DNA of 64,000 nucleotides from an uncultured Eubacterium sp. (GCA_946555345.1 CAMNSS010000008.1:1-64000); one strand, 5' to 3'; shown: positions 37,178 through 47,555, numbered from the stretch's first letter. Notes: generated by a model from the letters alone, not told the origin. Made by a program: numbers and translations.

Positions 37178-38488
37178 TCACATCCCCCGCAGCATCACAT
37201 CCGCACGAAACCGTTTCCCATCATAGCGAAAACGGCTATACCCGCCGTTCTTTTCTGCGATACTGCGCACCGATTGGATGCCGATCCCGCCTCCACGGCG
37301 TTTAGAGGACTGAAAAACACCATCCTTTTCCTTGACCTGGCCATCGAAAGCATTCTCCACATTCACCAATATGACAGTTCTGGAATGAAGATAGGCCTGT
37401 ATGCGAATGAAACGCTCCCCCGCTTCAGCACGCAAGCTCGCCTCCATGGCATTTTCCAGAAGATTGGAAAGCACCAGGCACAAATCAACCTCTGAAACAG
37501 GAAGTTCCTGCGGCAAATCGAAGCGGACGGAAAAAGGAATATGCCCATTCTTGCAAAGCATCCCATAATGGCTTACAATGCTATCCACCGCATGGTTTTC
37601 ACACAAATTCAATTCGGCGCCAGGAAGGCCTGCTTGCGCATCGGCAAGATATTTTTTCAATTCCATCCATTCGCAGCGCTCGGCCAGCGATGACAGCACA
37701 TTGAAATGATGACGCAGGTCATGGCGCGCCCGCTTCGTCTCCACAACCGCTGCACGCAGATTATCATACTGCATCTGCTGCATGGAAAGAAATTGATTTT
37801 CCTGTAGCAAACGGTAGTTTTTATTCAGGCTGGATGCCACAAAATAGAACAGCCCGTAAAAGGCGAGCAGCAGGCAAAGCAAAACGAGGCTAACGATGAT
37901 ATAAATCTGCATAAGCCGCCCTTGATAAAGGATCTGCGGATGAATGGGGGACATAAACAAGTTAAGCCCCATGAACATAAGCGGCAGAATCCAAAATACA
38001 TACCACGTCTGTGCGAAGGCTTCTTCTTCGAGAAGCCTTCTTACCGCATGGGTAGCAGGATACCAGGCAACACCGACAAAAATCAAACATAGCGCCAAAT
38101 AAAAAAGCGCCGCGCCAAAGGAAAGCCCCAGGGAAGAACCATCCGGATGCAATATGACATCAAACGCCTTGGCGACATTTGCAAGGCAAGAAAAAGCGCC
38201 CAATACGGCAAGAAAGACGCTAACTGACTTCCAGTGCGTCAGGTTCAGCGCACGGACATAGATCATGAGGGCAGCGGTATCAACAAATGGCATCAGCCAT
38301 ATCGTTTTAAGATGGAAAAAATAGCAAAGCAGCCCGCCGCAAGCGCAGATCATGAAAAGCAACGGCAAAAGGACAGCCGCAAACCTCACAGGATGCACCG
38401 GCAAATATTTTCTCATCGGCAGGCAGGCAAGCAACACCGCAGGAATGACAATGGAAAATTCCATTACAGGAGACAGGATATCGATCAT
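37178..38488 (-). CDS. AgrC/ComD-like sensor histidine kinase (HPK10)
   Basis: Protein of 436 residues. Six to seven membrane helices fill residues ~5-225. A short linker leads to the phospho-acceptor motif RARHDLRHHFN (~260), then the GHKL ATPase with SNLLENAMEA and RGGGIGIQSV. This architecture is that of peptide-pheromone receptors of the Agr/Com type. The start at 38488 overlaps the response-regulator stop by 4 bp and has GGAGG ten bases upstream. No AgrB or AgrD gene is adjacent, so the ligand is unknown. Confidence 0.9.
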   Translation of the reverse strand: MIDILSPVMEFSIVIPAVLLACLPMRKYLPVHPVRFAAVLLPLLFMICACGGLLCYFFHLKTIWLMPFVDTAALMIYVRALNLTHWKSVSVFLAVLGAFSCLANVAKAFDVILHPDGSSLGLSFGAALFYLALCLIFVGVAWYPATHAVRRLLEEEAFAQTWYVFWILPLMFMGLNLFMSPIHPQILYQGRLMQIYIIVSLVLLCLLLAFYGLFYFVASSLNKNYRLLQENQFLSMQQMQYDNLRAAVVETKRARHDLRHHFNVLSSLAERCEWMELKKYLADAQAGLPGAELNLCENHAVDSIVSHYGMLCKNGHIPFSVRFDLPQELPVSEVDLCLVLSNLLENAMEASLRAEAGERFIRIQAYLHSRTVILVNVENAFDGQVKEKDGVFQSSKRRGGGIGIQSVRSIAEKNGGYSRFRYDGKRFRADVMLRGM

Positions 38489-39219
38489 ATACCGCTCCCT
38501 CCCCACCTGCTGTTTTTCCTGAACAAAAATTCCCCGAATGCGATCCGCGCATCCTTGGAAAGCCCCCGGCTGACAGGTATCTTTTCCCCGTTTTCCAAGA
38601 CGAACGCCTTGCCGTCAAAGTCGTCTGCATACTCCATATTGATGACCATTCCCCGATTGCACAGAAAAAAGCATTGATCGTCAAGCCCCGCACAAAATTC
38701 ATGGAAAGTCTGGCGGGTTACAATGGTTCTGCCACTCCCTGTATGAATGTGGATCTGGTGCTGGAAATGCTCGGCATATAATATATCGCACAGATAAATC
38801 CGGGCAACGCCGCCCGCAATGCGAACCGAAATATACTTGCCAGAATCAGGAAGCCTTTGGGCGATTTCATCAAAAAGAACCGTCAATTCATCATCCGTAT
38901 ACGGCTTTACCAAATAATGCATCGCCCTGACTTGAAACCCAGCAAGCGCATGATCGGCGGAAGCGGTCGTAAAGACCAGCAGGCAAGCACGGTCAAACGT
39001 ACGAAGCTCCTTGGCAATTTCCACGCCGTTTGCGCCTTTCATGTAAATGTCGAGAAATACACATGCAAAACAACGCTTTTTCGCCGCCGCCAGAAACTCC
39101 TCCCCGTTTTCATATTCAAAGATTTCCCCGTCAAGATGCAGACGGCTAAATTGTCCCGCAATCCTATTTTTTAGTTTTCCCCGCTCCCAGGCAACATCAT
39201 CAACGATAGCAACCCGCAT
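38485..39219 (-). CDS. LytTR-family response regulator (AgrA-like)
   Basis: Protein of 244 residues. The receiver domain occupies ~1-125 (VDD at 6-8, phospho-acceptor D57 in FLDIYMKGANG, K in VKPYTD). A LytTR DNA-binding domain follows (~130-235; LYAEHFQHQIHIHT, FCNRGMVINMEYAD). LytTR regulators bind paired direct repeats upstream of virulence, bacteriocin or cell-surface genes. GAGGG lies seven bases upstream. The gene is divergent from the giant surface protein gene at 39735, a natural target. Confidence 0.92.
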   Translation of the reverse strand: MRVAIVDDVAWERGKLKNRIAGQFSRLHLDGEIFEYENGEEFLAAAKKRCFACVFLDIYMKGANGVEIAKELRTFDRACLLVFTTASADHALAGFQVRAMHYLVKPYTDDELTVLFDEIAQRLPDSGKYISVRIAGGVARIYLCDILYAEHFQHQIHIHTGSGRTIVTRQTFHEFCAGLDDQCFFLCNRGMVINMEYADDFDGKAFVLENGEKIPVSRGLSKDARIAFGEFLFRKNSRWGGSGI

Positions 39220-39734
39220 GGCATAACCCTCTTTCCTCTCCGTTTTTAAATATATTCTATCACATGATTCCGCCGTGTGGCTGTTTTTTCAATGATTACA
39301 ATAGAAAATTGTTGCAGGAGGCGCGGCAACCTTCCACATCGTCCGGCGAACCCAAGGCTTGCAAATGCTGCGCAGCATCCGGAGATTGCAAACGGCACAG
39401 CGTCCTGCCCCGCATATCCGGGAAACATCCTGGGAGGCGTGCTGCAACACCTGCAATTCGGGCTGTATCCTGACAATTCGTGACAAACCATTTCATGCAA
39501 AATCTGCTGGCTATATAATATAGAAGGCTGAATGACGCACGGGAGGCATAGGCTTGCGGCGCTAAAAGAAACACTGGGCAGGAAAACCGCATAGGCAGGT
39601 CTTCTGGATAAACTACGCACTTTTTAAAATCATTCTCGCTATTTCTGCAGCGGCAATCCTTCTGCAACGGCAGGATTTTTGCGGCGCTTGCGGGATATGG
39701 AAAAATACAGGGAAAGGGAACAAAGGGGAACGGA
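39220..39734. other. Divergent promoter region between the two-component system and the surface protein
   Basis: No gene seen. For the + direction a -10 TATAAT lies near 39512-39520 with a weak TTTCAT -35 at 17 bp. Just upstream, two TGACAA direct repeats ten bases apart could be LytTR half-sites. These are readings by eye. Confidence 0.4.
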
Positions 39735-42700
39735 ATGAAAAAATTTCTTGTAGTGATGGCGATATGTGCCATATGCTTTTGCGATATTGCTTTCGCCATG
39801 GAAACAGGCAGCGCAACGCCGAACGATGCGCAGGGCAATTCATCGCAAAACGCCACAAACGAAAGCAAGGCGCGACGCAATGGGCAAAGCGGCGATTCAG
39901 AAGCGCCTGCACAGGCTTCGGCTCAGCCGCAGAGCGAAACGCAAACTCAGCCGCAAAACCAATCACAAAACCAGCCGCAGAGCGAAACGCAGGAACAGCC
40001 ACAAGCCTCGCTCACAGCAAGCGGCGATGGTGAACTGAAAACCGATATGCCGGAAGGCGAACTGCTTTTCATCACGCTTGCCCAGGATACATCATACCGA
40101 TGGAACGCCAATGGCTCTGGAAAAAACAGCGTCATCCACCTCGATACTGCCAGCGGCGCAAACTGCAATTTCCGCCTCAAGCACACAGAGGGCGAATGGT
40201 ATGGAATCAAACACATCAAAAGCGGCGGCACCGACCGCTATGCGGACATCGATCATGCGAAAACGGACTCCGGTGCAAACCTGCTCCTATGGGAATCCAG
40301 CGACAATGAAATTTCCGGCAGTGATCACGAACACCGCCAATTTGCATTTTACTATGCTGGCTCGGACAGCCACGGAAACGACAGGTATTATATCAAGAAC
40401 AGAAACAGCGGCAAATGGATGGCCTATGAAGATAGCGACGGGAATGGGAAGCCGGGCTACGGAGATAAAATCATCCAGGCCGATAAGGACAAAAGAGCCT
40501 TGTGGATCATCACCAAGGAAGTCGTGCCAAAGCAGGGAGGCGAAGCAACCGATCTGGTAAAGGGCGGCGAAAAGTACGTTTTCTGCGAGATGTTCCAAGC
40601 GAAAACGATAAAAACGGTCAACAGGAAAGGCGACATGGCAGCCAACGGGACAGCGATACATTTCTATGAAATGGGAACGAGCAGCAAATGGCGGCTGGAA
40701 TACAACAGCAAATACGAGGCTTACGAGATACACGCCGTCACCGATGGCGAAGCGGACCGCAACAATAAGGTCTGGGACGTCGAGGACGAAAGCGGGGCCG
40801 AAGGCAAGCAAATACAGCTATGGAGCTGCCAGAGCAAGGATCGGAATGAAAACACCAGCCAGCTTTGGCGTTTTTTCCGGCAAGGAAACGGCAGCTACAA
40901 GATACAGAATGCCAGAAGCGGCAAATACGTCGCCTATAATGCCAGCGGCGAATGGCTGAAACAGTCTGCAACGGGAATTGACATTGACGTCGGTCTCATT
41001 GCGGGCAGCAGGACTTCTGTCAATTTTGATTATGCAAAGACCTGGATGCAGGATGTTCCTGACGGCGCCCTCCTCTCCTCTGTAAACCTGCCGGGAAGCC
41101 ACGACGCCGGCACGGCCGCCATCGTGGAAGATTTTCTGGCAGAACTTTCGTTTACCTCGTGCCAAAAGCTCTATTATGGCGAACAGCTCAACGCAGGCGT
41201 CCGCAGCTTCGATATCCGCTGCAACGCCAAGAAGGATAAGGCCAAGGCAAGCGACGTGATGATCATACACGGCGGCGCATTATGGCAGTGCTTTGACCGC
41301 GACGGCGGCGACCTGACCCTCGATGATATTTTAAGCGACAGCGTCCGCTTTTTGCAGAGCCACCCCACGGAATCGCTGGTCATTTTGCTGTCTCCTGATG
41401 ACGGAAGCGCCGAAGGACTTTGCAGGGCGGTCGGCACGTTCATCAAAGACAACCAGAATTACGTGTGGACAGGATCAGGCACACCATCCATGGGCGAAGC
41501 GCGCGGCAGGATCGTCTTCATGCGAAGATACCAAATCGATACAAATAAATACGATCCGGCATCCGATGGCCTTAACATGGATTGTTTCGGCATCGACCTC
41601 TCCGGCTGGGGCAAGTATTCCTACAGCAACTGTCAATACTATGCGCCTAAAATATATGATAAAAACGGCGTGACAGTCTATGCGCAGGACGCATACAAAG
41701 AATCATCCGGCAATAAATGGAAATTCATTACCGGCACGATGGCGCAGACCACAGGGACGGACAGGAACCACACCGTACCGGACGACGCATGGGTATATAA
41801 TTACACCTCCTGCACCGGGCAGTTCAGCACGGGCGTACCGCTGGAGCTTACCAGGGATATCAATCCTAAGCTGTTTTACGATGCGCCGAAGGACTACATC
41901 AATAATCAAAGCCTGGGCATGGTGATGATGAATTTCGTCGATCACCCGATGGCAAAGCTCATTTATGAAACGAATACTGCAAAGGGCAGGACCTTTGCCC
42001 CAAAAGCGGACTTTCCTGACAGCATTCGCATCACTTACGGGCAAAAGCTCTGGGAGGGGCAACTGGCAGGCGGAAGCATGGATGGAAGCTGGCGGTTTGA
42101 AGACGCAAATTACATCCCGACCTATGCGGATTTCAAAAACAAAAAAACCTTCAAGCTAACCTATACCCCAAACGATAAAAGACTGCTTCCAGTCACGAAA
42201 GACGTATGCATCACCGAATTTCATAAAAAGGAAATACCCGTCAAGATCGACGATAAAGAAATCACCTACGGCGAAGCAAAACCGGAGCTTACCTACAGCT
42301 TTGATGAGTCCTTGCTTGTCGGCAACGACACGGCAGATGATCTCGGCATCCATCTGGAGCTTACCCCAGACCCGGAAAAACCATTGGCTGGCGTATATGC
42401 CATCAAAGGGGATTATCATTCGGACAATTACGCAGTGACGTTCACGGGCGGAAGCCTGAAGGTAAACCAGAAGCAAGTAAGCGTCAAGTGGAGCGATACG
42501 AAAAACCTGGTCTATACGGGAAGCCCAATGAACGTAACGGCAGGGCTTTTAGGCCTGCTCGATGGCGATGACTGCGAAGCCGTAGTGGAAGGCGGGAATG
42601 AAACCGGGCCGAGCTGGGACGGCGATACCGGGAAAACGCCGACGAAATATACGGCAACGGTTACAAAGCTGGCAGGCGCTGATTATAAAAATTACCAGCT

Positions 42701-45194
42701 TCCCGATGAAACGTCAATTGATTATTACATCAGAAGGGCAAATGCCGATGACTTCGCATTCCCGGAGAAAGCGTATCTGACATACGGGCAAAAGCTCTCG
42801 GAAGCTACGTTATCAGGCGCTTGCGGGGACGGTGAATTTATCTTTATCAAGGATGGGGCAAATGCAGGGGACGATATGCCGGATGCAGGAACATACGAAT
42901 ACAATATGGCCTACCGGCCAAAAGATACACAAACAGAACACGCCATGACGGGAACGGTCACGGTCGTGGTTTCAAAAAAAGCGGTCATTGCCAAGGCAAA
43001 TGCCAAAGAAAAAACATATGGGGATACCACGCCTGCGCTAACTTACAGCTTCGATGAATCACAGCTTGCCGAAGGCGATACGAAAGACAGCCTTGCGCTG
43101 GCGCTGACCGCAGGAACGGGCGATGACCAGTACTGCAATGCAGGAACATACCAGATCGCCAAAGCTTCCTGCACAAGCAGCAATTACGATGTATCCGTAA
43201 TCCCAGCAGATCTGGCTGTTTTGCCGCGCACCGCTAAAATCGCCTGGCCTGGCCAAACAAAATACACTTACAGCGGCTCTGCGGTAAATATCACCCCAAC
43301 GGTTGCAAACTGCGCCCGCGAAGGCGAATGCAGCGTCGCCGTGCTTGGCGGGACAGGGATATCAGCGGGCCGATACAAGGCAGCCGCTATCGCCTTGGAC
43401 AATAGGAACTACCGCCTGCCTGCGGATAAAACGCAGTTAATATTCGATTATGAAATCACCAAGGCCGACCCTGCTGTAACGTTTCCCTCGTCTGCAACGG
43501 TAACGTACGGGGATACGCTCAGCAAAGCGGTTTTATCAGGCCAAAGCGGCGAGGGGAGCTTCCACTTTGAAAACGGCGGTGAAATACTCAACGTATCCGA
43601 CAGCGGGCAGGCAAGGACGATGATATTCACGCCAACGGACAAGACCAACTACAACAGCGTGAAGCAAGAGATTCCGGTAACAGTCAACCAGAAACCGCTC
43701 ACCATAACCATCGATGATAAGCAAAAGACATATGGCCAGGAAACGCCAGGGCTGACATGGCATATGGATGAAGCACAGCTTATAGGGAGCGACAACACCG
43801 GGGAATTTCAATTCACCTTGACAGCAGGAAATGGCGATAAACCTGACTGCGATGCAGGCGTCTACGAAATCACATCCCGCATTGTGAAACAAAACGACAA
43901 CTATGCGCTTGGCTTTCAAAACGGAACCCTGCAAGTAGAACCCCTGGAAGCGGCATTCCGCTGGAACATCCAGCCTTCGCTTACAGTGGGCGATCCTGCG
44001 CCTTCCGCTGATATCGTGAACCTGGTCAAAGCGGACGACGACTGCAAACCCGTCGTGGAAAGCGATGGAACAGACACGCCGAGCTGGACGGCTGGCTCTG
44101 ATGAAATAAAGATTTTCAATGCCGAAATAACGGGGCTGACAGGCAAAGATAAATTTAATTATACCCTGCCAGACGTATCGAATATTCCTGACAACGAAGA
44201 CCCCCTGAAAAATCCCCTGCACAGGCAATACCTCGTCCGCAGGGCTGATGCGAACGATTACAATATGCCAAAGACAGCAGTGATGACATACGGGCAGACC
44301 CTTGCGGAAGCGGAACTGATCCTGGCAGCAGGAGACGGCACATTTTCCTTTGTCTCCGCGGATTTCTCCAATCAGGATATCAGCGGCCTTATGCCAAGCG
44401 GCGCAGGAATCTTCAAATACCATGTGAAATTTACGCCTGCCGACAATAAAGAAAAACCGGCATGGGCAGAGATTCCGGTGCTAGTAAAACAAAAAAAAAT
44501 AACCGCCTATGCCGAAAATGAAGAAAAAACGTACGGTGAAAGAACGAAGCTTTCCTTTACGTTGGATGAATCGCAGCTTGTGGGAAAGGACAGCCAAGAA
44601 GGATTGAAGCTATCGCTTACAGCGGTAAACGCAGACGATACGGAGAAGCCCGATGGAGACCAGGTCAAAAGCCCTGCCGGGGCATACCGCATCGAGAAAA
44701 AAAGCTGCGGCAACAGCAGTTACGATGTGACGGTAGTCCCTGCGGCGCTGTGGATACACCAAAAAGAAATCAAACTGGCCTGGCCGGATGTTTCAACCTT
44801 ATATTATACGGGAGAGCCTGTGAACGTTACCGCACAAGCGGCAGGCCTTGTCGCAGGAGACGCCTGTGATGTAACGGTGGTAAACGGAAACCGCATTGAA
44901 CCGGGAACTTATAGAGCTGCGGCGGTATCGCTTTCCAATAAAAACTATATCCTGCCAAGGGATCTGTCGCAACTGATGAAGGAATATACGATTCAGAAAC
45001 CAGGCGGCGGTCCTGGTGCGGATGGCAATGGAAATGGCGGCACGGGTTCTGATCCGGGCAACGGATCGCCAGGGAAGGGCGGTCATGGCATGAAAACAGC
45101 AGACTCCATGAGCCTTGTGCAAATTATCGCATTATGTATGCTTGTGCTTTCATCAGGCACAGCCGTTATGATGCTCCTGCGCAGGAAACGATAG
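39735..45194 (+). CDS. Giant secreted lectin / PI-PLC / MBG-repeat surface protein
   Basis: Protein of 1819 residues. A signal peptide (~1-21, cut after AFA) and a Gln/Asn/Ser-rich linker (~25-95) lead to two ricin-type beta-trefoil units (~105-260 and ~275-425). A phosphatidylinositol-specific phospholipase C catalytic X-domain follows (~435-740; LPGSHDAGT with H456, second-strand IIHGG near 511). Residues ~755-1765 are four copies of a ~250-residue three-part module built of MBG-type units (ITYGQ.L, TYGE..P.L.Y..DESQL, W....YTG.PVNVT). A Gly/Asn-rich spacer, a KTAD motif, a hydrophobic helix and RRKR end the protein, a cell-wall or membrane anchor. GGGGAACGGA precedes the ATG. It probably binds glycans and cleaves inositol lipids or anchors outside the cell. 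Confidence 0.88.
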   Translation: MKKFLVVMAICAICFCDIAFAMETGSATPNDAQGNSSQNATNESKARRNGQSGDSEAPAQASAQPQSETQTQPQNQSQNQPQSETQEQPQASLTASGDGELKTDMPEGELLFITLAQDTSYRWNANGSGKNSVIHLDTASGANCNFRLKHTEGEWYGIKHIKSGGTDRYADIDHAKTDSGANLLLWESSDNEISGSDHEHRQFAFYYAGSDSHGNDRYYIKNRNSGKWMAYEDSDGNGKPGYGDKIIQADKDKRALWIITKEVVPKQGGEATDLVKGGEKYVFCEMFQAKTIKTVNRKGDMAANGTAIHFYEMGTSSKWRLEYNSKYEAYEIHAVTDGEADRNNKVWDVEDESGAEGKQIQLWSCQSKDRNENTSQLWRFFRQGNGSYKIQNARSGKYVAYNASGEWLKQSATGIDIDVGLIAGSRTSVNFDYAKTWMQDVPDGALLSSVNLPGSHDAGTAAIVEDFLAELSFTSCQKLYYGEQLNAGVRSFDIRCNAKKDKAKASDVMIIHGGALWQCFDRDGGDLTLDDILSDSVRFLQSHPTESLVILLSPDDGSAEGLCRAVGTFIKDNQNYVWTGSGTPSMGEARGRIVFMRRYQIDTNKYDPASDGLNMDCFGIDLSGWGKYSYSNCQYYAPKIYDKNGVTVYAQDAYKESSGNKWKFITGTMAQTTGTDRNHTVPDDAWVYNYTSCTGQFSTGVPLELTRDINPKLFYDAPKDYINNQSLGMVMMNFVDHPMAKLIYETNTAKGRTFAPKADFPDSIRITYGQKLWEGQLAGGSMDGSWRFEDANYIPTYADFKNKKTFKLTYTPNDKRLLPVTKDVCITEFHKKEIPVKIDDKEITYGEAKPELTYSFDESLLVGNDTADDLGIHLELTPDPEKPLAGVYAIKGDYHSDNYAVTFTGGSLKVNQKQVSVKWSDTKNLVYTGSPMNVTAGLLGLLDGDDCEAVVEGGNETGPSWDGDTGKTPTKYTATVTKLAGADYKNYQLPDETSIDYYIRRANADDFAFPEKAYLTYGQKLSEATLSGACGDGEFIFIKDGANAGDDMPDAGTYEYNMAYRPKDTQTEHAMTGTVTVVVSKKAVIAKANAKEKTYGDTTPALTYSFDESQLAEGDTKDSLALALTAGTGDDQYCNAGTYQIAKASCTSSNYDVSVIPADLAVLPRTAKIAWPGQTKYTYSGSAVNITPTVANCAREGECSVAVLGGTGISAGRYKAAAIALDNRNYRLPADKTQLIFDYEITKADPAVTFPSSATVTYGDTLSKAVLSGQSGEGSFHFENGGEILNVSDSGQARTMIFTPTDKTNYNSVKQEIPVTVNQKPLTITIDDKQKTYGQETPGLTWHMDEAQLIGSDNTGEFQFTLTAGNGDKPDCDAGVYEITSRIVKQNDNYALGFQNGTLQVEPLEAAFRWNIQPSLTVGDPAPSADIVNLVKADDDCKPVVESDGTDTPSWTAGSDEIKIFNAEITGLTGKDKFNYTLPDVSNIPDNEDPLKNPLHRQYLVRRADANDYNMPKTAVMTYGQTLAEAELILAAGDGTFSFVSADFSNQDISGLMPSGAGIFKYHVKFTPADNKEKPAWAEIPVLVKQKKITAYAENEEKTYGERTKLSFTLDESQLVGKDSQEGLKLSLTAVNADDTEKPDGDQVKSPAGAYRIEKKSCGNSSYDVTVVPAALWIHQKEIKLAWPDVSTLYYTGEPVNVTAQAAGLVAGDACDVTVVNGNRIEPGTYRAAAVSLSNKNYILPRDLSQLMKEYTIQKPGGGPGADGNGNGGTGSDPGNGSPGKGGHGMKTADSMSLVQIIALCMLVLSSGTAVMMLLRRKR

Positions 45195-45814
45195 GCTCTA
45201 GCGGGGATGCGGGATTGGGCATTTATGCAAAACGTAATTGCTTGAGTAACAATTATGGATTTTAAGGCAGGCGCTACTTTCGTTTTAATGTTTTCAGCGG
45301 TTAGCACACCACTTTAGGGAAAAATAAACCCATCCTGCGCTTTCCATATCGCTGAAACGCTTGAAAATAGAACAGCAAATGGTTACATTAGGGCAATCGT
45401 TACGCAATTTTAGCGGTTTCGATGGTTCTGCATATTTTGCGAAGGTGCGGCAGGACAAATAGGACGGATGAAAGGGAAGCGCGGCTTTACGGATTCCGCA
45501 TATTTTCAACAAACATTTCCGCACGCCGTCGTTTTCATGTATAATGATAACAAACGTGCAAAGCGAATCCAAAGATTCCTTTGCACGCATACCGCCCGCT
45601 TCGGGACGGCGCTTCGCCGATTCGGCCCAGTGGCGGCTGGCCTAACGCCACCAGCCATTCGTTCCATATAATTCCAGCCAGCCAAAATGCCGGCTCGTTG
45701 GTTCAGCGCCGCCAAGCGGTCAAAAGGCTGGCTCATCGATCCAGCGCCGCCAGCCAACCGATACTTTCATGACTACTTGCGCCGCCAGCCAAAGGTGGCA
45801 GAATGGAGATTATT
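45195..45814. other. Intergenic region rich in GCCGCCAGCC-type repeats
   Basis: No convincing gene. It contains a copy of the dispersed sequence (45563-45607) shared with 18570-18615, and three copies of a GCGCCGCCA(A)GCC motif between 45700 and 45795, just before the antiporter gene. Confidence 0.5.
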
Positions 45815-47143
45815 ATGGATCTTCTCCTTGCATTTCTCTTGTTCGCCGCAGTCATGCTGGCTGCCCTCATAAAAGGCTTTACCATGGTCATTGCGCTCCT
45901 GGCTGGTTTAATCGCTTTTATCATCGTCGGGCTGAAACGGGGCTTTGGTTTTAAGGAGCTTTGCATAATGGGCGCAAAGGGTACGAAAGATTCCCTCATC
46001 GTCATCGAGGTCATGTGCGTGATCGGATTCATTACCGCAATATGGCGGGCCTGTGGAACGATTACTATTTTCGTGTACTACGGCATCCGCATCGTCACGC
46101 CTTCCCTGTTTCTCATCATAACATTCCTTTTATCATGCCTTTTAAGCTATGCCATCGGCACTTCCTTCGGCGTTGCGGGAACGGTCGGCGTGATCTTCAT
46201 GACGCTGGCAAGAAGCGGCGGCGTAGATCCCATCCTGACCGCAGGCGCACTCATGTCAGGCGTGTATTTCGGCGATCGCTGTTCCCCCGTCTCTTCCAGC
46301 GCAAACATGGTCGCAGGAATTACCGAGACGAAAATATTCGACAATGTTAAAATGATGATGAAAACAGGTCTCCTTCCGCTCCTTGCCTGCTGTATCCTCT
46401 ACACAATACTATCCTTTTTAAACCCAATCACGCACGTTGACCCAGCGCTCCTAGCCTCCTTCGAGCAGGAATTTAACTTATCGCTATGGGCGTTTATCCC
46501 TGCCATCATCATGCTCCTGCTGCCGCTCTTCAAGGTCAGCGTGCTGCTTTCCATGGCGCTCAGCATTGCATCCGGCGTCCTGGTGGCATGGCTGGTGCAG
46601 GGAATCCCGCTTTGGGATGTGTTAAAAATCTGCGTAATTGGATATGAAGCAGACGGAAACGGCCTGGCCAGCCTCCTCAACGGCGGCGGGCTTGTATCGA
46701 TGCTCGAAATCGTCGTCATCCTGATCATTTCCTGTTCTTACTCGGGAATTTTTGACGGCACGAAAATGCTGGAAGCATTGCAGGAAAAACTCGCCTCCGC
46801 ATGCACCAAAACCGGCCGGTTTTCCATCATGGTCCTCATCAGCGTCGGCACGACAGCCGTTTTCTGCAACCAGACCATTGCTTCGCTGATGTGCTGCGAC
46901 CTGCTGAAAAAGCCATATTTGGATGGCGGCGGCTCTCTGAGCGAGCTTGCGATCGACATGGAAAACTCGGTAATCCTCATCGCTTGCATGATTCCATGGA
47001 GCATCGGCTGTTCCGTTCCCCTGACGTTCTTTGGCGTGGGCTTTTCGGCAGTGCCATACGCATTCTATATGTATTTGGTTCCGATCTGCTATTGGTTTAC
47101 CAAGAAACGGTGGTATGCAGGGCAGCCAAGCACCCGCCAGTAA
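45815..47143 (+). CDS. NhaC-family Na+/H+ antiporter-like transporter
   Basis: Protein of 442 residues with about ten to twelve membrane helices. The segments SYAIGTSFGVAGTVGVIF, GVYFGDRCSPVSSSANM and FCNQTIASLM are typical of NhaC-type antiporters, which exchange Na+ for H+ or, in some members, malate for lactate. It lacks any soluble domain. The start at 45815 has GGAG six bases upstream; an ATG at 45803 contains that GGAG and is unlikely. It is monocistronic by position. Confidence 0.9.
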   Translation: MDLLLAFLLFAAVMLAALIKGFTMVIALLAGLIAFIIVGLKRGFGFKELCIMGAKGTKDSLIVIEVMCVIGFITAIWRACGTITIFVYYGIRIVTPSLFLIITFLLSCLLSYAIGTSFGVAGTVGVIFMTLARSGGVDPILTAGALMSGVYFGDRCSPVSSSANMVAGITETKIFDNVKMMMKTGLLPLLACCILYTILSFLNPITHVDPALLASFEQEFNLSLWAFIPAIIMLLLPLFKVSVLLSMALSIASGVLVAWLVQGIPLWDVLKICVIGYEADGNGLASLLNGGGLVSMLEIVVILIISCSYSGIFDGTKMLEALQEKLASACTKTGRFSIMVLISVGTTAVFCNQTIASLMCCDLLKKPYLDGGGSLSELAIDMENSVILIACMIPWSIGCSVPLTFFGVGFSAVPYAFYMYLVPICYWFTKKRWYAGQPSTRQ

Positions 47144-47412
47144 ACGCAGCCTGGCAAACCAAGCCAATGCGGGCGCTGCCCTCGCCCGGAAAGAGCGGCG
47201 GGATACACCTGTTCCGCCCTCTTGTTTTTTGCAACTCGCCAGCCTCCCTTGCCCTACGCTGCACGCAGATGGCCTTTTTCTTCACCGCCCACAAGACCGC
47301 GCTACTGTTAATCATTTAACACCCATACCTCAGCTACCCATCCCAAACTTGTTAATTTTTATTGATTGCCGTTCCATAAAACCGCAAGAAAATATCACTT
47401 ATTTGCTGAAAT

Positions 47413-47449
47413 CGACAAATTTGTCGCATTTTTACCATCTTCATATAGA
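47413..47449 (+). promoter_or_regulatory. Likely hydrogenase promoter with palindromic operator
   Basis: -35 TTGTCG (47421-47426), 17-bp spacer, -10 TATAGA (47444-47449). The perfect 14-bp palindrome CGACAAATTTGTCG (47413-47426) covers the -35 box. It does not match the usual Rex consensus. The rest of 47144-47555 shows no gene. Confidence 0.55.
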
Positions 47450-47555
47450 CAGATATCATCTGTTCCGCTAGAATAACGTTACAAATACAAGACAATTTTC
47501 ATGTTATTTTTTGTGAAAAACGTATCAATTTTTAAAAAAGGAAAGGTGGATCACC

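Noticed and set aside
39296-39880. 194-codon minus-strand frame between the two-component system and the surface protein
   Set aside because: Crosses the start of the surface protein gene and has a Cys/Arg-rich unnatural composition.
43536-44423. 295-codon minus-strand frame inside the giant protein gene
   Set aside because: Antisense shadow of the MBG modules.
45294-45590. 98-codon minus-strand frame after the giant protein gene
   Set aside because: Partly overlaps the dispersed repeat, has no ribosome site and no recognisable protein features.
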